From Gnetum montanum (lineage: Eukaryota > Streptophyta > Gnetopsida > Gnetales > Gnetaceae), in NCBI GenBank assembly GCA_015680685.1, contig MNCI01023453.1, positions 295,304 through 359,303 on the forward strand: a stretch of DNA of 64,000 nt, in the 5' to 3' direction. Position numbers and translations under genes: made by a program. Of this stretch, positions 12,057-21,878 are shown in pieces. How positions within the stretch are numbered: position 1 is the stretch's first letter; every line of letters begins with the position of its first letter. A model generated the notes under the pieces. The model saw only the letters and a program-made list of their open reading frames with translations, was not told where the DNA came from and did no database searches.

Positions 12057-12448
12057 TATCATAGCTTCGACACTTGCACAGCTTTGCACCTTCAAATCTT
12101 CTGCTCTTCTTGCTCTTGCTAGATAATACGCACGAATTTGAACTCACAAATAGCCAATAGTCCGTTCTAACCAAAAAACCGCCTACTTGTATGCGAGAAT
12201 CACTGACATGATATCCGATTTCAACGGGACTTTTCTAAAATGGAACCCGAAAATCAAGATGTTAATGCGGTTGATATCGCATGCACCGCTGTCCGAAATG
12301 ATGTTAAACTACCACATCTTATCGCCTCGTAATCGGGTAGCATTGATTACAACTTCATTACAAAATTCAAAATTCTGTTAGCTTTCCACGTTTGCTAGCC
12401 ATCACGTCATCTTCTTTCTAACCATTTACGCACTTTTCGGTTTTGCAG

Positions 12449-15400
12449 GACAAACAAATGGATGCAACACTATCAACACCTTTAACTCTGACTGGCCCAT
12501 ACAGAAAGGTAGTTAGGCAATTCGATCCCGCGTTTATAGACGTTAACCTCCCCTTAGAAGACGTAACTATAGCCGCGTCGGAGATGTCCCCGGAATGGCC
12601 AGAACAGTTGATGTGCACGCTAGACCTGGAAGTTGGGGACATAACTGAAGACTCCCTTGATGAGGTCTCTATCGTTACGCATAGAGACAAAGCTAAAACG
12701 CTTAAAGTCAGTTCCTTGTTAGAATGAGAAATGCACGATGCCGTAACACAGGTCCTGCAAGACAACATCACTCTCTTCGCATGGTCATACGAGGATATGC
12801 TTGGACTAGATCCCAGGCTAATCCAACATAACATCATCTTAGATCCACAGATCAAAGCAGTTAGACAAAAAGCACGCAAAATCAAGCCAGAGATCACGCT
12901 ATCCGTGTGTGATGAAATCACCAAGCTATACCAGGCTAGTTTCATTCGTGCAATCGATTACTCGGATTGGGTATCTAACATTGTGGTCGTGCCAAAGAAG
13001 ACCGGGAGTATACGCATTTGCATAGACTTCCGGGATTTGAACAAGGCCACAATCAAAGATAATTTCCCGCTCCCGAGTATCGATCAACTAGTCGATACAA
13101 TAGTTGGGCATGCACTCCTATCGTTCATGGATGGCTTCTCCAGTTATAACCAGATTCGCATAAACCCCGAACATCAATTAACTACGACATTCATGACACC
13201 CTGGGGTACCTTTTGTTATACTATGATGCCATTTGGTCTAAAGAATGCTGGAGCAACGTATCAATGAGCCATGACGTACATCTTTAGTGACTATCTCTTA
13301 GAGAGACTGAATGATTATGTAGAAGATATAGCTGTGAAGTCTTTAAAGTCTGAGGATCATTCAGGAGATCTGGAGTTAGTCCTTAAAAGATGCTCCAAAT
13401 ACAAGCTCCGGCTTAACTCGAAGAAGTGCGTATTCGGAGTCAAAACTGGACGCATGTTGGGGTTTGTGGTATCGGAAACCGGCATACGAGTTGACCCTGA
13501 TAAGGTCAAAGCCATTGTCGAGTTAACGCCTCCGACAGACCTCAAGCAATTACGCGGGTTACAGGGACGCTTGCAGTTCATGCGCCGATTCATCTCGAGA
13601 TTAACCGACAAGCTTCACCCTATGCAACATTTGCTAAAGAAGGGGGTTAATTTCAAATGGACGGAGGATTGCCAACGTGCGTTTGATAGCATCAAATAGG
13701 AACTCCAACATTTACCTACGGTTTTCCCGCCACAAAGGGACTTGCCATTTTACATTTACCTCGCAACTTCGGACGTAGCGTTAGTAGCATTGCTTTGTCA
13801 AAGGAGGAACGATGGGTCCGAAGTGCCTATCTACTACCTAAGCCATGCTCTGTATGCATATGAAACGAGGTATAATGAAGTCGAGTGTAATTTTCTAGCA
13901 TTAGTTTTGACACTCAAAAAGTGTAGACACTACTTTTTCCATAGCCAGGTTAACATTATTTGCAAAAATAACATCCTTAGAACCATCACGCATAATTTGT
14001 ACGAAAGCAGTAGGATCGCTCACTGGAAAGCTATCACCGCAGAATTTGATCTGCACTATGTTGGCCAATCTTCTACGAAGGGCCAAGCGATAGCTGACCA
14101 GTTAGCAACGTCACCGGTTAACAACCAAGCCACAATAGAGCCCGAATTTCCTGATGAACATGTACGTAGTCTAAGCCTTGTCTTGACAGGCCCCGAGGCG
14201 ACGTTGTATTTCGACGGAGCCTCAATAGCTAGAGGTGGTAGTGCCACCATGGTTATTACGCTGGCACCTGAGGATGTGCGTTTACACGCTTATCACTTGA
14301 CCTTCCCTTATACGAACAACGTGGCAGAGTACGAGGGGCTCCTCAAGGGATTGCTAATTGCCAACGAGTTAGATGTGCAACACCTGGCGGTTAGGGGTGA
14401 TTCGATGCTTGTTATCAATCAAATCACTAGAGTCTACGCCTACAAAGCTGTACATTTGCAGCCTTACTGCGATCAGGCTAAAGATCTTCTGAGACGATTT
14501 ACGACCTTCGACGCCCAACACGTCCCACGCACTGACAACACGCTGGCCGACAAACTGGCCACCCTAGCTTTACACGTGCCTTCACGCCTATTTAACACTT
14601 GCCCAGCATTAATTACAGACTGCGCAAATCCTATCATTCAGACGGCGCAAATCTCCTATCTTCTCGAGGAAAGCACACCTGAATGGTACGACAATATTAA
14701 AACTTATCTTTTACAGGGTGAGCTACCGTCTGCATTAACACGTGCACAGAAAGACGCAATCTGCAAGCGGGCTAGGAAATACATCATCATCAGAGATAAC
14801 ACTCTCTGTAGACGCTCCTTTGATGGCATGTTGCTTACCTACGTTGACAAAGACCAAGCACAACACATAGTCGGCGAAGTCCACGAGGGACTGTGCGGCG
14901 GCCACGTAGCACCACGGGCTATGGTCCTAAAAATTTGTCGCTTAGGGTACTACTGGCCACGCATGGAAAAAGACTGCCTGACAAAGGTTAAAACTTGTGA
15001 CACATGTCAGCGTCATGCAAACCTCATCCACGTGTCACCCACAGAATTACATACAACACAGATAACATGGCCATTTCAATGATGGGGAGTGGACATCATA
15101 GGACCTATCACGCCAAAATCTTCTTCAAGGAATAGCTTCATTATTACCGCTACTGAATATTTTATGAAGTGGGTAGAAGCTGTTCTCCTGTGGAAAATCA
15201 CATTCCAACAGGTCTACCATTTTATCTTGGACAATATAGTCACCAGATTTGGTCTCCCAATGACTATTGTGACTGACAATGGGCCACAGTTTAATAGCAT
15301 GGAAACTAAATCCTTCTGTGATAACCGAGGCATTAGACAATCTTTTTCCTCCCCCTATTACCCACAGGCGAATGGTCAAGCTAAAGCATCAAACAAAATA

Positions 15401-15924
15401 GTCATCAATCTGCTCAAGAAAATGATCGACGATAACAAGAGACGGTGGCATGATAAAATCCTCTATGTGCTATGGGCGTACCGTACTACATGTAGGATAG
15501 CTACAGGTAGTACACCCTATAGTCTTGTTTATGGATCTGAAGCAGTGCTACCTCTCAAATTGTAAATTCCTTCTCTGAGAATGGTCCTCTCCACCATTAT
15601 AAATGAGGCTCAACACACCGAGGCTCGGATAATGGATTTGGATTCAGTATAAGAGAAGCGAATACAGGCTCTTGATACGATTGAGAAATATCAAGATAAA
15701 CAGAGACAGAAGCATCATCACAACCTTCAGCAGCGTCCGATCAAGAAAGGAGACCTAGTCCTCAAAGCCGTGCACGAGCCGGCAGGCAAGTTCTCGGCGA
15801 ATTGGGACGGTCCTTTCTCGGTGGTCGACGCATATAGCAACGGAGCTTTCAGACTAGCAGACATCAACGGCAATGAACTACCAAACCCTGTAAATAATGT
15901 ATATCTGAAGCGGTATTACATTTA
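12449..15924 (+). pseudogene. Element 1 pol: RT, RNase H, second RNase H, integrase
   Basis: Second sense exon of element 1, in one frame from the acceptor to the stop at 15922. In order: pre-RT segment (12449-12727), RT (about 12731-13600), RNase H (about 13742-14110), archaeal-type second RNase H (about 14195-14575) with YFDGAS, VAEYEGL, RGDSMLVI and ADKLA so all four acidic residues remain, integrase zinc region HEGLCGGH...CDTCQRH (about 14880-15020), integrase core (15089-15565), and C-terminal KGDLVLKAVHE to YLKRYYI. The RT catalytic box reads YVED (Glu at 13322), and the third integrase acid is Lys (15383), so both enzymes would be dead. Stops at 12725, 13265, 13697, 15080 and 15563 sit where relatives have Gln or Arg. 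No frameshift was found. Confidence 0.93.
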
Positions 15925-15952
15925 GCAGTATCTACAACGCGAGTAATCAAGT

Positions 15953-16460
15953 ATGGTAGTATTCATCCGCTACGACGCTAAACTGGCATTGATCGTCCGC
16001 TACGACGCTAAATTGGCATTGATCATCCGCTACGACGCTAAACTGGCATTGATCGTCCGCCATGATGCTAAACTGGCACTGATCGTCTGCCACGACACTA
16101 AACTGGCAAGTTGTAACCGTCCGCTACGACGTAAAACTGGCAATGTTGTACAGGTCCACCAAGACGAAAAACTGGCATCTTTTGCATGCGTCCGTCACGA
16201 CGTTAAACTGGCGCAGGTAAGTAGCCGTCTGCTGGGACATAAAACCAGCATATCTTTGTCCTTGGGTCATGACACAAAACTGGCATCCACAGCATGGTCT
16301 GCTGAGACCATAAATCAGACATACCACCGTCTGCTACGACGTAAAACTAGCACTTCTCAGTCTGCCAGGACTTTAAACTAGGACCATGGTCTGCTGAGAC
16401 TTAAAACCAGTAACATCAGTCTACCAGGACTTAAAACTCGGATGTAGAGACTACTACCAT
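15953..16460 (+). repeat. About 16 units of a 30-bp tandem repeat with an open decapeptide frame
   Basis: Units of about 30 bp with core TCCGCTACGACGCTAAACTG. The first units are near-identical and later ones drift. It starts 28 bp after the pol stop. Because the unit is a multiple of three, one frame (15953-16381) stays open and reads repeated RYDAKLALIV from an ATG. Element 2 has the same arrangement (27680-27960) with the peptide type YDYKLALHIR. Coding status is uncertain. Confidence 0.85.
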
Positions 16461-17548
16461 GTAAATCAAGTGAGCGTGATCATTTTTGTACAGCTGCACA
16501 ACCAACGGGGTGGGATACTGGGACAGTCCCAGCGTCGCCACCCCACTGGCATCCTACTGATTCCTCGGATAAGCTAAGAGGCATCTTACTGATCCCTCGA
16601 AGATGTTGCCACCACACCCGCCACAGTGGTAGTACCTCTGAGAGTTTAGCCTCGCTAGCCGGAGCCCCGACAAAATCCTCGTCGACAACAGCCTTGGGAA
16701 CCTCCGCCAATCATCGCTATCGGACGCCAGCTTCACAAATTCATCTTGCTGGCTCCTTGCCTAACTAGCTAGATGCACTGCGTCTGATGCCTTTTGGCGA
16801 AGATATGCAGGGCCAATTGTTAGGATTGGCGGCTCTGCCCGCATGCTCTAGCTCCTTCTTTACAGCCCGATCGCTCTATCTCACATCAAACGGTGTTTGT
16901 TTCAACAACCTCGCCCCTTGTTCGCATGAGCAATGGTGTCCTCTGCTTTCTTTTGTGGTTGCAGGTTACTTACCTTGGAGAATGTTGTCCAAAGGTGTGT
17001 CCATTTGAGCGGTGAAGTACAACAGCATGTTGAAATGGCTACTTGGGTTTGCCCGACCATTTAGATCTGCATACCTCTACCTCTCACAAATCCTATCCTT
17101 AACTCTTGTTTCCTTTCATCCCCACCATCCACTTCCCATATGCAAAAGCTATATACACAAGTATTCATTTTCCGCACTCACACTAGCAGAGATATCGCAG
17201 AAGTGACGTGCCACGCTCCTTTTGCATGCATTCCTGCTATAATCAGTAATAGAGAAATCTCAGATTGATGCGCTACGCTCGTCTGAAAGCATTCCTGTTG
17301 ACATACATGAGCGTACATTTCTGTGCGTACAAGCATATTTCATGCCCCTACCATCATAACTCATTTGGCATCTTCCCCGAACCTGTTTCCAGCTATATCC
17401 CTCTATCTCCCATACCTTCCGGCTTTGCTCTTTCACGTTGATAGGGCAACACTTGAGTAGCCATGGATGAACGTTGTCCTTGCTTCTGCCAATTCGGTGT
17501 TTTGCATTCTTTGTCAACGTCTTTCGGGCAAGCCCTCTAACCGTCAAC
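16461..17548 (+). other. Element 1 3' untranslated region, no gene
   Basis: Non-coding stretch between the 30-bp repeats and the PPT. It contains a perfect 7-bp inverted repeat CTGGGACAGTCCCAG near 16520. Open frames here are short and unsupported. The matching region of element 2 is 26681-27679. Confidence 0.7.
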
Positions 17549-17561
17549 AAAGAGGGGCCAT
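17549..17561 (+). other. Polypurine tract of element 1
   Basis: AAAGAGGGGCCAT lies directly before the LTR start TGAAACACC. Element 2 has AGAGAGGGGCCAA directly before TGAAACACC, which fixes the start of the 3' LTR. Confidence 0.85.
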
Positions 17562-17654
17562 TGAAACACCATGAAAATTACAAGTCGGCCTCATGCAAAG
17601 ATTTGCAATTCAAGCGAGAGCGCGCATCAGCTTTGTTCAAGGACAAGTTTATTC

Positions 17655-17905
17655 TCTATTACGCACAGCAGCGTAATGAGCGTAATAAGCTCCAAAATAG
17701 TCAAAGGCAGAGTCTAGAGAAGCACAACAGTACAACATTTTTTCTCGTGGCGTATGGATAACTTGTCTTTACGCTCGTTACGCGCGGCTGCGTAGTGAGC
17801 GTAAATTAGACATTGTTTACACTTCGTTACGCGCAGCTGCGTAGTGAGCATAAGCTAGACATTGTTTACGCTTCGTTACGCACAGCTATGTAGTGAGCAT
17901 AAGAC
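17655..17905. repeat. Palindromic tandem repeat in U3 of element 1
   Basis: About four units of about 55 bp with core TTACGCGCAGCTGCGTAGTG followed by AGCGTAA. The core is nearly self-complementary (TTACGC ... GCGTAA). It lies about 250-500 bp upstream of the TATA box, where retrotransposon U3 enhancers are usual. Confidence 0.8.
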
Positions 17906-18149
17906 AATTTTGAGCCTATTATTTTTGTACCGGATTATGCTCATACACGCAACACACTGCGAATGAGTGTAATATAGCCTGAAAGCAATTGAAACACGCT
18001 CAACATGTACCTGCTCTTCACACGCACAACACGCAAAAAAGCGTGTTGTGCGTAGTCACAGTCTGACTTAAAATGGTCATGTCAACGGAACCCGAAATAT
18101 CCAGGACCCACGTCATCAGGGTTGCACCTTTTTATGGGAACCCGCAGCC

Positions 18150-18158
18150 TATAAATAG
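18150..18158 (+). promoter_or_regulatory. TATA box of element 1 3' LTR
   Basis: TATAAATAG in the context GCCTATAAATAGACC. It would start transcription near 18180 and divides U3 from R. The 5' LTR has lost this region, so the copy cannot drive its own full-length RNA. Confidence 0.75.
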
Positions 18159-18974
18159 ACCAGTTGACAAAGATACAAAGGGGGGAAGCAGAAAAATCAA
18201 AAGGGCAAGAGCATTTTCTAAGCAAGGAAGCACTTATCACCTTGAGCAGAGAAACAAAGAGCAACCTTTTGGCAACTGTCGATAGCACCATCCTTCAGCA
18301 AGAACAGAGCACAGTGCACTTGAGCCTTAGCAACAAGAGAGATCATTCCTTCGGGGAAGATACGACTTTCTCCATTAGCGATTGCTACCCTGAGCAGAAC
18401 CTACTTGAAGCAAAGAAGCAGAACAGGGATTGTGAGATTGTCTCGCCCAGTTTGCAGACTCTACCGGTCAGAAACAGTTGATCGGCAGACCTCAGAGCTT
18501 GACCATCCTTGCATCCCAGCTTTGGCCTACGAGGTAAATCGGACTTCTATCTGGACAGTTTCCTTGTTGTTTTGTGCTCATTTTTGCATCAAGTTATTGG
18601 GGGTCTCTCCCATTGTAACGTGACATACAAATCATACATTCTTTCAAAAATCAAAACATAGATCTTTTGAAAATCACGCGTTTCTCTCCTGATTAGCATC
18701 TCTTCGGCGTGTTTGGCATTATCATCGTAGCGATCCATCCACGTCGTTTTCCTCCCATTTCACGATCCCTCGAATCAAATCGAAACAACGCAAAGATCCG
18801 TAATCTTCATCGTTTTACTGACCCATAAGTCCTTGTTTGATCGACAAGACCATTCAGGGCACCACGGATTCACTTTTTTCCAGCATAGCCCTCGCGCAGA
18901 TCCATGGTTAAAAATGTATACACGGAATCTCGGTTGGTATTTCTAGCTGTCGACGTTTTCTGTCGTTACACTAT

Positions 18975-20437
18975 CCTATTTGTATTAATTGATCAAGCAC
19001 ATCCTCATGCTCTATTGGAGTCATTGAGGGACTGACCAGAGTTTGAGCATCTCGTGCTCCTATGAAATCTATTAGTGACATAACAAGGATGTTAAAAGAT
19101 TCTTTGATGTGGTCTATGATCACCTCTATGGTTCCCGCTGCATCCTGGTTCTACATGACCACCACTATGGCCCCTTTACTAGTCTCCAGTTACATATGAA
19201 AGGATGCAGCATTACCTGAAATTTGTTGTGACCAATTAGTCTTCCCTCCTCTTGTCTAAATGGACACCTCACCCCATGCACAATCTATAAAGATAGTGGG
19301 TCATACGGTATCATTGATGATGCAAAAGAGATTTTCATCATCACAACTTGCCCAACTGACCGTCTTAGTGATGGCCCTGAGATGGCTCATAGATGGTCGA
19401 TAATCCTATCATGGTAGCAGTGGTTGATCTCACTAGCTTGTGCTAGGCCCTGCAAGTTGAGTTTTAGTGGGCCCCACCATCTGTTCTTCCTCTTGTTCTG
19501 GTTCCAACGTCTCACTAGCACTTTTCCTTGCAGTTGGTGGCTTCAAAATTTTTGCATATGATGCATTTTGGGTTCTTTTGAGGAAATCATTGGTGTATCC
19601 TCGAATACCAACATGCTTGCATACCTTCCTAATGAGACAAGGGAAGGGCAACACAAACTTCCTTATCTTGCATTCTTCAAACTGCCTTAAGATCTTCATG
19701 AGATATAGATGAGGCAAGTTAGCATTAACCTTTCCCATCAATATCACACTTCCTCTTGCCACATATGTCTAAATTTTATTTAATCCTTTTGTGGAAAATA
19801 TGTGATAAGTTCCAAGTTTAAAGTAGATTCTCTCTTTCAATGTCAATTCTCCATATATCTTATCTTCCTTACCATATGCCCTATCTAACCGAACCCTTCG
19901 CTCATTAGCATTAGAGTGAGTGGAAAAATGAGCAACCTTTGGCCCTATGTTCGGAAGGTTTAACACTTCCGAAATGGCTTTGACAAAAAAATTGATAGAC
20001 ACACCACAAATGTTAACTATGGTGCCTTCTTCTTTATTGTACCAAAATTGGTACATTTCTCCTAAGTACAAGGCATCACTTTTGGAGAGTATAGGCCATG
20101 ATGGGGATCTTGTGAGTTGGTCCCTAAAAGCCTCAGGAGCGAATTCCATGAAAGTTCTAAAGTTCAATTCCACGATCACTACAACGGATGTGGACCTTTC
20201 ATAGATGGCCTGAACACACTTCGGGGGCAACGTGATGTGTTGTCCTTGTTCAGGTGTTGTAGCAGCTCCACCTTATACCTTTCCTAATTTTATAGTGGTA
20301 GGAGTCTCTTGATTCATACTAGTAGATTGCACCTCCTGCTCCATATGTTGTTTGATAGGCACCTATCCTATACCTCTCCTAGGTCTCTTAGACACACCTT
20401 GAGAGGGACATTCTTATTGTCCACACTTTGGGGCCAT
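18975..20437 (-). pseudogene. ORF resembling the 'putative plant transposon protein' group, broken
   Basis: Minus-strand protein starting MAPKCGQ at about 20437, with an early stop, then SQGVSKRPRRGIG, a longer open block (20230-19769) with VELNFRTFMEFAPEAFRD, INICGVSINFFVKA-type text and LNLPNIGPKVAH, and a second block (19762-19433) with LPFPCLIRKVCKHVGI and an acidic LEPEQEEEQ tail. Weak coding similarity continues to 18975 (ESFNILVMSLIDFIGARDA), where the element 1 LTR cuts it. The helix-rich region with GV-hydrophobic and FPxLI motifs resembles ORFs labelled 'putative plant transposon protein' in plant repeats; this is from memory. A homologue lies on the plus strand at 58116-59196. Upstream is a TATA-bearing U3-like block (20940-21104). 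Confidence 0.6.
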
Positions 20438-21104
20438 CTAAAATCACATGGGGCCAATCATTAGTAAGGTTTCTTACCAAAGTTAAGTTATATCTTACTT
20501 CCTACCTTAATGAATTTGTTATGATTCCATGTGATTTTAAAGTTAGAAATTTTTATGGAAATGTCCCCAAAAGATTTTAATATTTAGTCCACTTTGCTTA
20601 GGTGGATTCAAAGTTTAATTTCCTGGTATAGATAAGGAGATGAAATTTTTTTGGGCACATGTTTATTATATTTATAAATAATTACCCTTGATAGTTTCCT
20701 TTGGGAAATGAAAAATTTCAAAACATTTATATGCAATTTGGCATGTACCCCTCCCTCACAACTAAGTTGAACACTCTGAGTTCAAGTAGCTTCAAACGGA
20801 ATGAAAATTAGAGCTCTAGAAAGTGAGCTATGGTTATCGAAATAAGAGATGCGAAATCACAAGTCATAGAAGAAAATTTGAAAAAATCCCCCTGTGTGAA
20901 TAGTTGCAAATGATGTTAACATTCACAGGGGGGATAAATATATATAGATTTTAAGGATGCCATATTGCGTACCTGCTAGCGGGGACTTGATATTTTGTCA
21001 GACTCAATATCGGGGACCTGATATTGCATCAGACTCGATTTCAGGGACCTGATATCATGTCAAACTCAATATCGAGGACCTGATATTGGGTCCTAGCAAA
21101 AATA
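20438..21104 (-). promoter_or_regulatory. Non-coding leader and U3-like block upstream of the broken ORF
   Basis: No gene. 20890-20936 forms a hairpin: CCCCCTGTGTGAAT pairs with ATTCACAGGGGGG apart from a 2-base bulge. 20940-20955 holds a minus-strand TATA stretch (CTATATATATTTATCC). 20963-21100 has three to four copies of a roughly 33-bp unit with GGGGACCTGATATTGCATCA. Similar GATATTGCG words occur near the ends of the LTRs at 46510, 50815 and 56500, so this may be a decayed LTR of the same group. Confidence 0.5.
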
Positions 21105-21109
21105 GGGTA
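21105..21109. repeat. Target-site duplication of element 3, left copy (GGGTA)
   Basis: GGGTA directly before LTR A; the identical pentamer follows LTR B at 46546-46550. This proves that LTR A and LTR B belong to one insertion despite 25 kb between them. Confidence 0.9.
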
Positions 21110-21878
21110 TGATGATAGGTGAGGTACCCCTACACTCAACTATATGAATATGAGCGTTTCACGTGGGATCCAGTCGAACTCCAAGGACTAAGTGCTTATG
21201 CGCCTTAATGGAACACCTAATGGTTAATCAATCATTGTCTTCCCAAAGATACTTGTATTGTCATGGTTGTATGGTTAAGTAAGTTTGAGGTATATGATTT
21301 TTATACATTTTATCCTTTTTAATGTCTTATGCTAATGAAGAAAGATGAAGAGAACTAAATGGCTAACTTTCACTAACTATTCACTAACTAAGTTGTTACT
21401 GTTCCTAACACCAGTATCCATTCCCACTTGTTGCACAAATCTTGAACTAGTGTAACACTTTTGGGATTACCAAACACTAATCGTTACTGGGTTACCTAGT
21501 GCTACACACATGCTCGAAGTGGTCATATTAAGTGTACCTAACTAGGAGAGTTAACGGTTGAGAGAGAGATTAATTAACTAGGAAAGCATTTAAACATTTA
21601 AAAATAATTAATTACTATTTATCTTAGTCCATGTACTACAAGGTTTATCATAAAGTTCTTCTTTATTACCGTACACAAACGTGTGCTCAAGTACAATTTT
21701 CTCGAATAAAGATCTGTTCTCTTTAAGACTCCTACTGCGAGCACATGGAAATTATTCTAACTCTGGAATGGTAAAATTGCAAGAGTTTAGCTAAGGCTCT
21801 AAGTCTAAGTGTCTAAAACAAGGAAAGCCATCACTTATTTATAGACATTTTGATGGGCTGCGATATCATGGTTCATCA
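21110..21878 (-). repeat. LTR A (3' LTR of element 3), 769 bp
   Basis: TGATGA...TCATCA ends. Clearly similar along its length to LTRs B, C and D. Minus-strand TATA box at 21836-21843 (TATTTATA on +). A PPT-like ATGGGGGTA on the minus strand lies just inside at 21879-21887. Confidence 0.9.

Larger units (their letters stand above)
7287..12448 (+). other. Candidate intron splitting protease from RT in element 1
   Basis: The donor CTT|GTAAGTTAG at 7287 lies in the gag-protease frame, and the acceptor TTTTCGGTTTTGCAG|GAC ends at 12448 just before the RT frame. Both exon ends are phase 0, so joining continues the frame from protease to the pre-RT region. Length 5162 bp. Ogre-type Tat elements are known to carry an intron at this place. 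Here the intron encloses a whole opposite-strand gene (12056-7859). Splicing is inferred from sequence only. Confidence 0.7.
2824..18970 (+). mobile_element. Element 1: Tat-lineage Ty3/gypsy retrotransposon carrying an antisense gene
   Basis: About 16.1 kb. Order: truncated 5' LTR (2824-3204), PBS (3211), leader, gag-protease (3450-7286), candidate intron with an antisense gene (7287-12448), RT/RNase H/second RNase H/integrase (12449-15924), 30-bp tandem repeats, PPT (17549-17561) and 3' LTR (17562-18970). The archaeal-type second RNase H and the CDYH-type gag finger are marks of the Tat (Ogre/Retand) group. No target-site duplication can be sought because the 5' end is lost. The two LTRs differ at about 25 of 381 aligned positions by my hand count, mostly transitions, so insertion is old. 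It sits between the Athila-like pol remnant and a broken plant-transposon-protein-like ORF. Confidence 0.9.
17562..18970 (+). repeat. Element 1 3' LTR, 1409 bp
   Basis: Starts TGAAACACC after the PPT and ends CGTTACA. The last 381 bp match the 5' LTR remnant. It contains a palindromic tandem repeat (17655-17905) and a TATA box (18150). The LTRs of element 2 begin with the same TGAAACACC and end in GCTACA. The right edge abuts a broken ORF at 18975. Confidence 0.9.

Noticed and set aside
15953-16460. CRISPR-like array of 30-bp repeats
   Set aside because: Units are contiguous tandem repeats without unique spacers, lie in a plant retrotransposon, and drift along the array.
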